Source of the DNA: Paludibacteraceae bacterium
Lineage (GTDB): Bacteria > Bacteroidota > Bacteroidia > Bacteroidales > Paludibacteraceae
DNA: 64,000 nt
NCBI GenBank assembly: GCA_017443145.1
Contig: JAFSPA010000006.1
Span: forward strand, 124,001-188,000
Reading direction: 5' to 3'
A model generated the notes under the pieces. That model made no database searches. It was not told the origin of the DNA and saw only the letters and a list, made by a program, of their open reading frames with translations. Shown here piece after piece: positions 18,075 to 26,729 of this stretch (positions are counted from its first letter, which is position 1; each line of letters starts with the position of its first letter). The position numbers were made by a program, and so were the translations under genes.

Positions 18075-19262
18075 ATCGGTAATATCCCGTACTGAATCAG
18101 GTACGGGATTATTTTTGGTTATATACACTGCGCGCAGTTGGGCGTTACGGGCAAAAAGCATATCTGTCACGTTATCTCCTACCATCACCGCACGACTGAA
18201 ATCCACTTCCGGAAAGTCCTGCTGCGCCTGAAGGGCCATACCTATTTCGGGCTTACGCATCGGACTGTTCGAGCTCTCCAACTCGGTGCAGGTATAGATT
18301 CTATCTATACGCCCTCCTGCCGCCGTTATATCGGCCATCATCCGACGATGGATATCGTCCAAGTCAGCCTGCGTCATCCGTCCCTTGCCTACTCCTTGCT
18401 GATTGCTAACAAGAAAAATACGTTTGTACCGCTTCGCCAACTCTGCCATCTTCGGTAGCACACCATCAATCCACTCCCACATATTCCAGTTGCGCACGTA
18501 ATCGCCTAAGATATGCGTATTGAGTACGCCGTCTCGGTCCAAAAACAAGAACTCATCGGCAGGAAAAAGATTGACGAACTCACGCTGGGCGCGGTAGTAG
18601 TCTTCGGGAATACCGATATCGATGAAATACTCATCGGATGTCACGCCGTAGAAACCGTTTTGCCCTGCGAGCGGCTGCATCAACTCTTTCTCGAAGGAGA
18701 ACTTCTCGGGCAGTTTTTGCCCCATCAGCCACGCGCGGTTGACACAATAGATACCGCCGTTGATATCCCCTGCGCCCGAACTGTCGGTCTTCTCGCGGAA
18801 AGCAATGATACGATTCTGCTCACAACTCACGGCGCCATATCGCGACGTGTCAGTTACGTGGCGCAGCGCGATAGTCAGGTTCGCGTTATGCAACCTATGG
18901 AACTCGCACAACTGCGCCAAATCAATATCGAAAAGCGTATCGCCATTGAGCACTATAAAATCCTCGTCCGTTATATGCTGCGCCGCCTTAACAATTGCAC
19001 CACCCGTGAACAGAGGTGTATCCTCCACCGAGCACGTAATCCGCATTCCGCGATATCCGTTGCGGAAATACTGGTCTATCACCTCGTGCAGATAGCCTGT
19101 CGCCAACACCACATGCGTCACACCGGCATCGTGCAAACGGTCTAACATATAGCACAAAAACGGCCTGCCATAGACAGGCGCCATTGGCTTAGGTACGTTG
19201 CCTAACACATGACTTAAACGCGTACCGAAACCTCCTGCTAATATGACGGCTTCCTTAAGCAC
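18039..19262 (-). CDS. fusion: D-glycero-D-manno-heptose 1-phosphate nucleotidyltransferase (HddC-like) plus HAD phosphatase (GmhB-like)
   Basis: A 407-residue two-domain enzyme. Residues 1-230 form a sugar-phosphate nucleotidyltransferase (VILAGGFGTRL, VPKPMAPVYGRPFL, LNGDTLFDID, EKTDSSGAGDINGGIY). Residues 236-405 form a HAD-IIIA phosphatase with the nucleophile motif LDRDGVLN (242-249), LVSNQQGVGKG, RKPEIGM and VMVGDNVTDM. With HddA and GmhA upstream it completes a GDP-heptose pathway, the phosphatase acting on heptose 1,7-bisphosphate and the transferase on heptose 1-phosphate. The zinc-binding loop usual in GmhB (paired Cys/His before RKP) is reduced to a single Cys. The start is GTG, overlapping the gmhA stop. 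GDP as the nucleotide is inferred from the HddA partner. Confidence 0.88.
   Translation of the reverse strand: MLKEAVILAGGFGTRLSHVLGNVPKPMAPVYGRPFLCYMLDRLHDAGVTHVVLATGYLHEVIDQYFRNGYRGMRITCSVEDTPLFTGGAIVKAAQHITDEDFIVLNGDTLFDIDLAQLCEFHRLHNANLTIALRHVTDTSRYGAVSCEQNRIIAFREKTDSSGAGDINGGIYCVNRAWLMGQKLPEKFSFEKELMQPLAGQNGFYGVTSDEYFIDIGIPEDYYRAQREFVNLFPADEFLFLDRDGVLNTHILGDYVRNWNMWEWIDGVLPKMAELAKRYKRIFLVSNQQGVGKGRMTQADLDDIHRRMMADITAAGGRIDRIYTCTELESSNSPMRKPEIGMALQAQQDFPEVDFSRAVMVGDNVTDMLFARNAQLRAVYITKNNPVPDSVRDITDLTIECLPALGL
18084..18116 (+). terminator. terminator of thiL inside the opposite gene
   Basis: A perfect 9-bp stem (ATCCCGTAC with GTACGGGAT), an 8-base loop, then TATTTTTGG. It lies just after the thiL stop but within the 3' coding end of the minus-strand heptose fusion gene. 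Confidence 0.75.
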
Positions 19263-19833
19263 AAGGGAACATCTTCGCTTCTACCATCTCGCAGATGATA
19301 TGGCCTATCATGATATGCGACTCTTGGATACGCGGCGTATCGTCCGACGGCACATTGAGCAGATAGTCCGCTTTACTCTTCATCTGACCACCACTCTCGC
19401 CTGTCAGCGCCACCGTGATAACGCCTAACTCTTTCGCCTTGCAGAACGCATTGTAGATATTCTTTGAGTTGCCCGACGTCGATATACCCACCAGCACATC
19501 ACCCGGACGACAAGCGCCGTCAATCATGCGCGAATAGATAAGGTCGTACCCATAGTCGTTCGCAACAGCCGTCATATAGGACGTGTTACAATGCAGCGCC
19601 TCGGAGTTAAGCGGCGGACGGTCGTAATAGAATCGTCCCGACAGCTCAGCTGCCAGGTGTTGGGCATCTGCTGCACTACCACCGTTACCGCACCATAGGA
19701 TTCGCTTTCCATCACGCAGCGCCTTAATCATCACCTCCGCCACCTCGCCGATACGGGCAAGGAGCGCCTCGTTAGAAAGTATTGCTTGCTTGGTCGCAAT
19801 ACTGTTTTCAATTGAGCGTTTTATAGTGTCCAT
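19255..19833 (-). CDS. gmhA: D-sedoheptulose 7-phosphate isomerase GmhA
   Basis: A 192-residue SIS-domain isomerase converting sedoheptulose 7-phosphate to heptose 7-phosphate, the first step of heptose biosynthesis. Motifs: GNGGSAADAQHLAAELSGRF, LVGISTSGNSKNI, VALTGESGG and IQESHIMIGHIICEMVE. These are the phosphate-binding loop and catalytic Glu/His of GmhA. It overlaps hddA by 13 bases and the fusion gene by 8, so the pathway genes are coupled. Confidence 0.95.
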   Translation of the reverse strand: MDTIKRSIENSIATKQAILSNEALLARIGEVAEVMIKALRDGKRILWCGNGGSAADAQHLAAELSGRFYYDRPPLNSEALHCNTSYMTAVANDYGYDLIYSRMIDGACRPGDVLVGISTSGNSKNIYNAFCKAKELGVITVALTGESGGQMKSKADYLLNVPSDDTPRIQESHIMIGHIICEMVEAKMFPCA

Positions 19834-20846
19834 GTCTTCAGTCCTTCTTGTGTAAATTCATATCGTTTCACCTGACCCGAGAAGCGTTCGGTCAGCGCTT
19901 TCTCTACCGCATAACGGCTCGTTCCGGGGCAGTAGAAGAACATAAATCCTCCGCCACCTGCGCCGCTAACTTTGCCACCCGTGGCACCAGCAGCCAACGC
20001 CGTTTGGTAGATATCGTCCAGTAGCGGGTTGGAGATATTAGCGGCCGTCTTTTTCTTGTGCTCCCAACCGAAATTCAGTATCTCGCCTATCGCATCGATA
20101 TCGCCTTTCAGCAGACTCTCTTTCATCCACACCGCTTGTTCCTTGAGTTGGTGCATTGCCTCAATAGACGTATTATTCTTGGCCTTCACGTTGTCAATCT
20201 GCCCTTGTATTATCTCCGCACTGACATGACTTGTTTCCGTGTAATATAGCAGCAAGTTATGTGCCAGCTCGTCCTGGTAGCGCTGACGGATACGCAGCGG
20301 GTTAACAATGACCTTATCGTCCTGCAGAAACTGCATATAGTTGAACCCACCGAAAGTCGCGGCATACTGGTCCTGCTTACCCCCAGCCATATTGAGATCT
20401 TTGCGCTCTATCTCATACGCCAAACGCGCCAAATCATATTCGCCAAGCGGCAGTTTCAACCACTCGGCAAAAGCACCTAAAATGCTCACTACCAGCGTAC
20501 TGGAGGTGCCCAGACCACTACCTGCAGGCGAGTCCACATGACTCGTTATCTTAAACGACAACGGCTTATGCGTGAAATCCCTCACCACGCGGTTATACAC
20601 TCCCTTAGCGAGCACGAAATAACCGTCCGTCGGCAGTTCGCTCGTAGCCTCATACACCTCTTCCTTCCCCGCGTCCGGCGAAGAGAACACAATGCGGTTC
20701 GATTCTAACGGCTCAATAGTCGTGTACGCATACAGCGAAATAGTGGCATTCAATATCGCGCCTCCATAGAGGTCTGAATAAGGCGACACATCCGTTCCGC
20801 CACCGGCCAATCCCAGTCGTAATGGAGCTTTACTTCGTATTATCAT
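19821..20846 (-). CDS. hddA: D-glycero-D-manno-heptose 7-phosphate kinase HddA
   Basis: A 341-residue GHMP kinase. The N-terminus is IIRSKAPLRLGLAGGGTDVSPYSDLYGG, the ATP loop is SPAGSGLGTSSTLVVSILGAF, and the C-terminal GHMP motif is KVSGAGGGGFMFFYC. This composition is typical of HddA, which makes heptose 1,7-bisphosphate in the GDP-D-alpha-D-heptose route. That route differs from the HldE (ADP-heptose) route of enterobacterial LPS. It overlaps the upstream glycosyltransferase and downstream gmhA. Confidence 0.93.
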   Translation of the reverse strand: MIIRSKAPLRLGLAGGGTDVSPYSDLYGGAILNATISLYAYTTIEPLESNRIVFSSPDAGKEEVYEATSELPTDGYFVLAKGVYNRVVRDFTHKPLSFKITSHVDSPAGSGLGTSSTLVVSILGAFAEWLKLPLGEYDLARLAYEIERKDLNMAGGKQDQYAATFGGFNYMQFLQDDKVIVNPLRIRQRYQDELAHNLLLYYTETSHVSAEIIQGQIDNVKAKNNTSIEAMHQLKEQAVWMKESLLKGDIDAIGEILNFGWEHKKKTAANISNPLLDDIYQTALAAGATGGKVSGAGGGGFMFFYCPGTSRYAVEKALTERFSGQVKRYEFTQEGLKTWTL

Positions 20847-21984
20847 AAATTTTTGCAGTCATTGCAGACCACGCATATTTTTGTTTCTCAATCTGAATAT
20901 TCTTGCGAAAATTCTTTTCTCTCTCTGTTTTATCCATATTGGCAAAGCGACCTATAGCTTGGGCTACGGAGTCTTCATTCACCTCGCACACATACCCCAC
21001 CTTACCGTCCGGCACTATCTCTGCCAATCCGCCTACATTCGTAACCAACATCGGCTTCTCAAAGTGGTACGCTATCTGCGTCACACCGCTCTGCGTCGCC
21101 GTCTTATACGGCTGTACAATCAAGTCTGCTGCCGAGAAATACAGCCGCACCTTGTCATCTGCAATAAAATCCGTGTGCCAGGCTATACGGCCCTCCAGAT
21201 GCAGCTCTTTCTCCAACTCGCTGTACTGCGCACCGTTATTGTAAAACTCTCCCGCTACGACAAGCAACAAGTTCTTGCTCACCCCTGACTGCTGACTGCT
21301 AATCACTTTCTTATACGCTTTCATCAACAGGTCCAGCCCTTTGTAGTCTCGGATAAAACCGAAGAAGAGCAATATCGTCTTGTCTTCGGGCAGCCCTAAC
21401 ATCTTGCGTGCTTCGCGCTGCTCTACCGGATCGCCGAAATTATCATACAGCGGATGAGGCGACAGGGCCACTATATCATGTTTCGCTGCCGGCAAAAACC
21501 GCAAACAATCTTGCTGAACGCTCGCCGACATAGCCACAAAACGGTCAACACTGCGCACAAAATAACGAATCAGCCACTTGTCCCAAAAATGCGGCTCGTG
21601 TGGAATCACATTGTCCAATATCGACACTACCCGTATCCCTCTGCGTCTTGCTAAGCGCGCAATAGTGCCCAAACACGGCGCCATCAGCGGTATCCAGAAC
21701 TTAATAACGATCAAGTCTATCTTATTCTTGCGTAGCATCCGAGCCGTCTTGAACCACGTAAACGGATTGATGCTGTTCATTGTGCGAGTGATGGACAAGT
21801 CCTCCGGCTTTGGCATATCCGAATACTGGGTCTTCCCAGGAAAAAGGAAGTCAGGATACTGCATCGTAAAGGTGAAAATCTCCACCTCGTGCCCTTCGGA
21901 CATAAACTGCCGTGCCAAACGTTCATTGAACGCTGCCAATCCGCCTCTGTAAGGCCACGTCGTACCAATTATTCCTACCCGCAC
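20830..21984 (-). CDS. glycosyltransferase family 4
   Basis: A 384-residue GT-B glycosyltransferase. The N-terminal acceptor domain begins VGIIGTTWPYRGGLAAFNERLA; the C-terminal nucleotide-sugar domain has LLFFGFIRDYKGLDLLMKAY, then VQPYKTATQSGVTQIAYHFEKP and NVGGLAEIVPDG. It starts with GTG, heads the heptose operon and overlaps hddA, so it may transfer heptose or build the glycan that carries it. A 16-base heptamer repeat (21285-21300) encodes the SSQQSG insertion between the two halves of the C-terminal domain core. The promoter is at 22011-22041. Confidence 0.9.
   Translation of the reverse strand: MRVGIIGTTWPYRGGLAAFNERLARQFMSEGHEVEIFTFTMQYPDFLFPGKTQYSDMPKPEDLSITRTMNSINPFTWFKTARMLRKNKIDLIVIKFWIPLMAPCLGTIARLARRRGIRVVSILDNVIPHEPHFWDKWLIRYFVRSVDRFVAMSASVQQDCLRFLPAAKHDIVALSPHPLYDNFGDPVEQREARKMLGLPEDKTILLFFGFIRDYKGLDLLMKAYKKVISSQQSGVSKNLLLVVAGEFYNNGAQYSELEKELHLEGRIAWHTDFIADDKVRLYFSAADLIVQPYKTATQSGVTQIAYHFEKPMLVTNVGGLAEIVPDGKVGYVCEVNEDSVAQAIGRFANMDKTEREKNFRKNIQIEKQKYAWSAMTAKIYDNTK
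21285..21300. repeat. 7-bp tandem repeat in glycosyltransferase gene
   Basis: CTGACTG twice plus CT (16 bases), within the coding region for SSQQSG. The family core on either side (YKKV and LLLVVAGEF) is usually closer together. Confidence 0.55.
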
Positions 21985-22010
21985 AATATCGCATTTTAAA
22001 AATTAGCGCG

Positions 22011-22041
22011 CAAAGATACGACTTTTTTTTCAAATGAGCAA
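22011..22041 (-). promoter_or_regulatory. promoter of the heptose operon
   Basis: On the minus strand TTG (22039-22041), a 20-base spacer, then TATCTTTG (22011-22018), about 27 bases before the GTG start. Confidence 0.65.
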
Positions 22042-22077
22042 GAAAAAGTATTTTTTTTATACTTTTTATGTATAAAA

Positions 22078-22109
22078 TTTGCGAGTACGAGTTGTTTTTT
22101 GTACTTTTG
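22078..22109 (+). promoter_or_regulatory. promoter of the cytidylyltransferase cluster
   Basis: TTTG (22078-22081), 20-base spacer, TACTTTTG (22102-22109), 20 bases before the ATG at 22129. It is divergent from the heptose operon promoter, with about 37 AT-rich bases between them. Confidence 0.7.
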
Positions 22110-22128
22110 TGCCGTAAAATCGAGTAAA

Positions 22129-22782
22129 ATGCGCAATTGGGCAATCATATTAGCCGGCGGTACGGGTGTTCGTGCCGGAGAAGGTGACCCGAAACAGTTT
22201 CGGTTACTGTCTAACGGCAAGACGGTGTTAGAGACGTGCGTGGCCGCTTTTTCCGGACAAGTAGATGCTATCTGCGTAGTGACACACGCCGATTACGCCG
22301 AGCGGACACGGACCGTGCTGGCGAACTATGAGGTACTGATTGTCAACGGTGGCAGGGAGCGTTGGGAGTCGTCTTGGAATGCGTTGCAGGCTATCAACGA
22401 GCAGGAAGCAAACGTGCTTATCCATGATGCTGCCCGACCTTTTGTCTCATCCCGTATCATCGCCGATGTGTGCCACGCACTCGAACAGCACGAGGCCGTA
22501 ACAGTAGCTATTCCGGCAACCGACACGCTCTATCGCGTGGCGAACAACTGCGTCGCGGAGATACCACATCGAGCGGAATATATGCGTGCCCAGACTCCGC
22601 AAGCGTTTCGGCTTTCGCTTATCCGCAAAGCCTACGAAATTGCGCTGCAGGACCCAAACGGTGTCTATGCTACCGATGATTGCGGTATTGTAAAACGCTA
22701 TTTGCCTAACGTGCCTATTTATATCGTTGCCGGCGAAGAGGCCAACAAGAAACTAACCTACAAAGAAGATTTTGACCTATGA
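22129..22782 (+). CDS. IspD/TarI-family cytidylyltransferase
   Basis: A 217-residue cytidylyltransferase. Motifs are AIILAGGTGVRAGEGDPKQF (CTP-binding loop), VLIHDAARPFVSSRII, VAIPATDTLY, MRAQTPQAFRLSLI and ATDDCGIVKRY. The family includes IspD (isoprenoid pathway) and TarI (ribitol 5-phosphate). As first gene of a surface-glycan cluster, followed by a KdsC-like phosphatase (ATGA overlap) and a TagD-like domain, a TarI-type role in activating a phospho-polyol is attractive. An IspD role cannot be excluded from sequence alone. The ATG at 22129 is chosen over 22099 because it follows the promoter and opens the conserved domain. Confidence 0.85.
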   Translation: MRNWAIILAGGTGVRAGEGDPKQFRLLSNGKTVLETCVAAFSGQVDAICVVTHADYAERTRTVLANYEVLIVNGGRERWESSWNALQAINEQEANVLIHDAARPFVSSRIIADVCHALEQHEAVTVAIPATDTLYRVANNCVAEIPHRAEYMRAQTPQAFRLSLIRKAYEIALQDPNGVYATDDCGIVKRYLPNVPIYIVAGEEANKKLTYKEDFDL

Positions 22783-23306
22783 AACAAATAAAACTATTTT
22801 TAACCGATGTGGACGGCTGCCTGACCGATGGCGGTATGTATTACGGTGCCAGCGGCGAAGAGATGAAACGCTTCTGCGTGTATGACGGCATGGGCATGGT
22901 CCAACTACGCAAGGCCGGTATCAAATGCGGCATTCTGACATCCGAGACGACCGAGATCGTTGCCCGCAGAGCTAAGAAGTTGCAGCTTGATTATCTGTTC
23001 ATGGGAGTTGGCAGCCAAGTCAAACAAGGCGTTAACACGAAACTACAAACCTGCCAGGACATCTGCGCCGAATTAGGTATCGGTTTGGATGAAGTTTGCT
23101 ATGTGGGCGATGATATCAACGATATTGACTTGCTTGAAGCTGTTGCCAAAGCCGGAGGTATCGCCGCCTGCCCCGCCAACGCGATGCCGAAAGTACAATC
23201 CATTTCCGGCATCACCATCCTTTCCCACCGCGGCGGAGACGGTGCAATTAGGGAGCTGTGCGATAAAATATTAGAATGTGAAAAATTGAACAATTATGAT
23301 AGATAA
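22779..23306 (+). CDS. KdsC-like HAD phosphatase
   Basis: A 175-residue HAD phosphatase of the KdsC/NeuA-phosphatase group. Motif I is FLTDVDGCLTDGGMYYG (nucleophile Asp and DxD), then KRFCVYDGMGMVQLRKAGI, motif II ILTSETTEIVARRAKKL, and motif IV VCYVGDDINDIDLLE. Such enzymes remove phosphate from 3-deoxy-octulosonate 8-phosphate or similar sugar acids. No KdsA or KdsB is next to it, and its neighbours are cytidylyltransferases, so the substrate may be different. It overlaps both neighbours (4 and 11 bases). Confidence 0.88.
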   Translation: MKQIKLFLTDVDGCLTDGGMYYGASGEEMKRFCVYDGMGMVQLRKAGIKCGILTSETTEIVARRAKKLQLDYLFMGVGSQVKQGVNTKLQTCQDICAELGIGLDEVCYVGDDINDIDLLEAVAKAGGIAACPANAMPKVQSISGITILSHRGGDGAIRELCDKILECEKLNNYDR

Positions 23307-24744
23307 GAATTTTTGCATGAGTTCATATCTTGCGTTCAGATACATTGAGCGCGAGAATACTAATTTCTACGAGGGATTACATACCTTTACTATCCCGGCG
23401 CAAGATCCTTCGAAGTTTACATATGTGCATACTGCCAAAGATATAGACCGAGAGCTACAAAAAGTATTCGATTCGTTCAAGGGCGAGAAATTAGGCATTT
23501 GCTTATCTGGGGGAATGGATTCTGCTATTTTAGCATCCTACATGAGAGGACAAGAGGCCTATACGTTCCGTTTCTTAGGCGGTGAGTTCATGAAAGAAGA
23601 ATTAGCGCGAGCTGAATATTATGCAAATTACTATGGTCTCCATTTGCACTACGTGGATATTGATTGGAGCACAGTAACTAAGTATTTACCGATAGTTATG
23701 AAGCATCGTAACATGCCTGTGCATTCCATCGAACCTCAACTTTATCAAGCAGCTCTGCAGGCAAAAAAAGACGGAGTAACGCGAATGATTGTGGGTGAGA
23801 GTAGTGATTTGCTGTTTGGAGGTATGGATAAACTGCTTGCCAAAGATTGGACTATCGATGAGTTTGAGAAACGCTATACTTTCTTAGATCCAGCACTCGT
23901 ACTGAAAGAACCGGTAAGCATGCACTATCTGTTTGAGCGTTTCCAGAAAGATGGTAAGTTCGATTTTATGGACTTCATGGACAATGTGTTCAGCGTGGAG
24001 TCTTCGAGTTCGTATTATAGTGCTTTCGGTGCTGCTGGGCTTCCATACACTGACCCATATGCATTGTTGCGTATGGCCGCCCCATTAGATTTATATCGAG
24101 TACGCAATGGTGAACCAAAGTACTTGATTCGGGAATTGATGCACACTAAATACCCTGAGATTCCGGTGCCTAATAAGACACCTATGCCACGTCCTGTTGA
24201 CGAGTACTTTAAAGATTGGCAAGGACCAACTCGTCCAGAATTCCGTAGAGATATTAATATGTCCGCGTTGACAGGCAATCAAAAATGGCAACTTTATTGC
24301 TTGGAGCAGTTCTTAAATATGCACGAGCCGCTAAAAATAGGTTATACAACAGGTGTGTATGATTTGTTTCATATAGGGCATCTTAATCTCTTACGCAAAG
24401 CAAAAGCGCAATGTGACTATCTCATTGTGGGTGTTTCAACTGATGATTTGGTGGAATACAAAGGCAAACGTTCTGTTATTCCATTTGAGGAGCGCAAAGA
24501 GATAGTAGGCGCTATCAAATATGTGGACGAAGTGGTAACGCAGGAGAACATGGACAAACTCGGAGCATGGAAGAAATACCATTTTGATGTCATGTTTGTC
24601 GGCGACGATTGGAAAGGCACCGATAAATGGAATAAGATTGAAGCTGACCTTAAAGAAGTTGGCGCAGAGGTAGTGTATTTCCCCTATACAAAAGGAACAA
24701 GCAGCACTCTAATCAACGAGACTTTGATTCGCCTCAGAGGATAA
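23296..24744 (+). CDS. fusion: asparagine-synthase-like PP-loop domain plus TagD-like cytidylyltransferase
   Basis: A 482-residue two-domain protein. Residues about 50-320 resemble the ATP-pyrophosphatase domain of asparagine synthases: the PP-loop CLSGGMDSAILASYM (SGGMDS at 71-76), YTFRFLGGEF and VGESSDLLFGGMDKLLAKDW. There is no N-terminal glutaminase domain and no Cys2, so ammonia would have to come from elsewhere. Residues about 345-482 are a small cytidylyltransferase like TagD: GYTTGVYDLFHIGHLNLLRK, LIVGVSTDD, VGDDWKGTDKW and KGTSSTLI. It overlaps the phosphatase gene by 11 bases and is followed by licD after 6. This suggests a modified, possibly amidated, phospho-alcohol is activated with CTP for transfer to a glycan; this is inference. 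Confidence 0.85.
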   Translation: MIDKNFCMSSYLAFRYIERENTNFYEGLHTFTIPAQDPSKFTYVHTAKDIDRELQKVFDSFKGEKLGICLSGGMDSAILASYMRGQEAYTFRFLGGEFMKEELARAEYYANYYGLHLHYVDIDWSTVTKYLPIVMKHRNMPVHSIEPQLYQAALQAKKDGVTRMIVGESSDLLFGGMDKLLAKDWTIDEFEKRYTFLDPALVLKEPVSMHYLFERFQKDGKFDFMDFMDNVFSVESSSSYYSAFGAAGLPYTDPYALLRMAAPLDLYRVRNGEPKYLIRELMHTKYPEIPVPNKTPMPRPVDEYFKDWQGPTRPEFRRDINMSALTGNQKWQLYCLEQFLNMHEPLKIGYTTGVYDLFHIGHLNLLRKAKAQCDYLIVGVSTDDLVEYKGKRSVIPFEERKEIVGAIKYVDEVVTQENMDKLGAWKKYHFDVMFVGDDWKGTDKWNKIEADLKEVGAEVVYFPYTKGTSSTLINETLIRLRG

Positions 24745-24750
24745 AAGCTT

Positions 24751-25566
24751 ATGAAGCAAATAACCACAGAAGAATGCAAGCAAATCATGCTTGATATTCT
24801 GATTGACATCGATACGTTTTGCCGCCAAAACAATATTGAGTATTTTTTAGAAGGCGGTACTGCCATTGGTGCTATTCGCCATAAAGGCTATATACCTTGG
24901 GATGATGATATAGATATCGCCATGACCCGACCAAATTACGAACGTTTTATTCATACCTTTGGCGGAGCGTACAGTCATCTTGACCTTTTTGCACCAGAAT
25001 TAGATGCCAATTACTTTGCTTCATATGCCAATGTTTGTGATAATCGGACTCTTTTGGAAGAGGAGTTATTTGAACACAGAGGGTATGATATCGGAGTAAA
25101 AGTAGATATATTCCCGATAGATGCATGCGAAGATAACATACGAGTCTGCAATCGATGGCATTATATGGTTCGCATGATTGACAATATCCTTTCCCGTCGC
25201 CATCGAAATATGGCATACACTTGGAAGCACAACAAAATCAATTATATAACTTGCTCGTTAGTTCGGCTACTGACGTACCCAATCAAGTATAGGACGTGGA
25301 TGCGTTGGTTGCTGAAAATAGTAACGCGCTGTAATTATTCCACCGCTAATTATGCATACCACGCTTCGCTCCCTTACAAGAAAGTGACACGTTGTCCCAA
25401 AAAGGTTTTTGAAGAATACGCAGATGTAGAATTTGAGGGACATAAGATCAGACATCTTAAGGACTACGATACACACTTGCGAACAATATTTGGCGACTAC
25501 ATGCAGTTGCCGCCTGTGGAGCAACGTGTAGGACATCATGGTTTTACAGCATATTGGAAAGATTGA
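24751..25566 (+). CDS. LicD family phosphotransferase
   Basis: A 271-residue LicD-family protein. The signature is [20 protein letters not shown] followed by the metal-binding DDDIDIAM (about residues 30-58). LicD enzymes transfer phosphocholine or other phospho-alcohols from CDP carriers to surface glycans. That fits the upstream TagD-like domain, which would make the CDP donor. By eye it is more AT-rich than the flanking recA or heptose genes, as is the fusion gene, hinting at acquisition as a block. The ATG follows the fusion-gene stop closely. Confidence 0.9.
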   Translation: MKQITTEECKQIMLDILIDIDTFCRQNNIEYFLEGGTAIGAIRHKGYIPWDDDIDIAMTRPNYERFIHTFGGAYSHLDLFAPELDANYFASYANVCDNRTLLEEELFEHRGYDIGVKVDIFPIDACEDNIRVCNRWHYMVRMIDNILSRRHRNMAYTWKHNKINYITCSLVRLLTYPIKYRTWMRWLLKIVTRCNYSTANYAYHASLPYKKVTRCPKKVFEEYADVEFEGHKIRHLKDYDTHLRTIFGDYMQLPPVEQRVGHHGFTAYWKD

Positions 25567-25571
25567 GTGTT

Positions 25572-26723
25572 ATGAAGACTATCCTACTTGTATTTGGTAC
25601 TCGGCCTGAGGCTATCAAGATGTGCCCTCTGGTAAAGGAATTTAAACGATTCCCCGAATTATTTGATACCAAAGTATGTGTTACCGGTCAGCATCGAGAG
25701 ATGTTAGACCAAGTGTTGCATATTTTCGATATTCAGCCTGACTATGACCTCAATATCATGAAGCAAGGGCAGGATTTATACGACATCACGACGCGCGTTT
25801 TACTCGGAATGCGCGATATCCTGCAACAGGTCAAACCGGACGTAGTGCTTGTACACGGAGACACTACCACTTCCACTGCCGCAGCATTAGCAGCGTTTTA
25901 TCAGCAAATCCCCGTCGGCCATGTAGAGGCCGGATTACGTACCAATAATATCTATTCTCCTTGGCCAGAAGAGATGAACAGGCAAATCACTTCACGTATT
26001 GCGACCTATAATTTTGCCCCAACGCCTCTATCCAAATCCAATCTCTTGAAAGAGAATATCAAAGAAGACAGCATCCTGGTTACCGGCAACACCGTGATAG
26101 ACGCTCTTCATATCGTGGTAGAGCAAATCAAGTCCAACGACTGTATATCGGCAGAGTTGTCCCTTCAACTCCTGCAAGCAGGATACGACATCTCCCGCCT
26201 TGATGCCAATCGCCAGTTAGTGCTTATCACAGGACACCGCCGCGAAAATTTCGGACAAGGATTTATCAATATCTGTACTGCCATTCGCGACCTTGCCAAC
26301 CGCTTCCCGAATGTCGATTTTGTCTATCCAATGCACCTAAATCCCAATGTGCGCAAACCTATTCACCAGGTCTTTGGGGAACAAACCAACGCATGCGAGA
26401 ATGTCTTCTTTATCGAACCACTGGAGTATCTGCTGTTCGTGTATCTGATGGAGAAGTCCTATTTGGTACTGACCGATAGTGGCGGTATTCAAGAAGAGGC
26501 TCCGGGGTTAGGCAAACCCGTGTTAGTGATGCGTGATACGACCGAGCGCCCTGAAGCCTTGGATGCCGGAACTGTGCGACTTGTGGGGACAGATTACAAC
26601 CTCATCGTATCATCTGTCACCGAATTGCTCAGCGACGATCAGGCGTATAGTCGAATGAGTCACGCCGTTAATCCTTATGGTGACGGCAAGGCCTGTGGCA
26701 GAATAGTGAATCATTTAAAATAA
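25572..26723 (+). CDS. wecB: UDP-N-acetylglucosamine 2-epimerase (non-hydrolysing)
   Basis: A 383-residue epimerase interconverting UDP-GlcNAc and UDP-ManNAc. The N-terminus is [21 protein letters not shown], then [51 protein letters not shown], and [20 protein letters not shown] with TERPEAL. These are the substrate-binding and catalytic residues of WecB. It provides a ManNAc-type building block for the surface glycan. The ATG at 25572 starts the conserved core; an upstream in-frame GTG/ATG-like codon at 25554 lies within licD. Confidence 0.95.
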   Translation: MKTILLVFGTRPEAIKMCPLVKEFKRFPELFDTKVCVTGQHREMLDQVLHIFDIQPDYDLNIMKQGQDLYDITTRVLLGMRDILQQVKPDVVLVHGDTTTSTAAALAAFYQQIPVGHVEAGLRTNNIYSPWPEEMNRQITSRIATYNFAPTPLSKSNLLKENIKEDSILVTGNTVIDALHIVVEQIKSNDCISAELSLQLLQAGYDISRLDANRQLVLITGHRRENFGQGFINICTAIRDLANRFPNVDFVYPMHLNPNVRKPIHQVFGEQTNACENVFFIEPLEYLLFVYLMEKSYLVLTDSGGIQEEAPGLGKPVLVMRDTTERPEALDAGTVRLVGTDYNLIVSSVTELLSDDQAYSRMSHAVNPYGDGKACGRIVNHLK

Positions 26724-26729
26724 AAAAGT

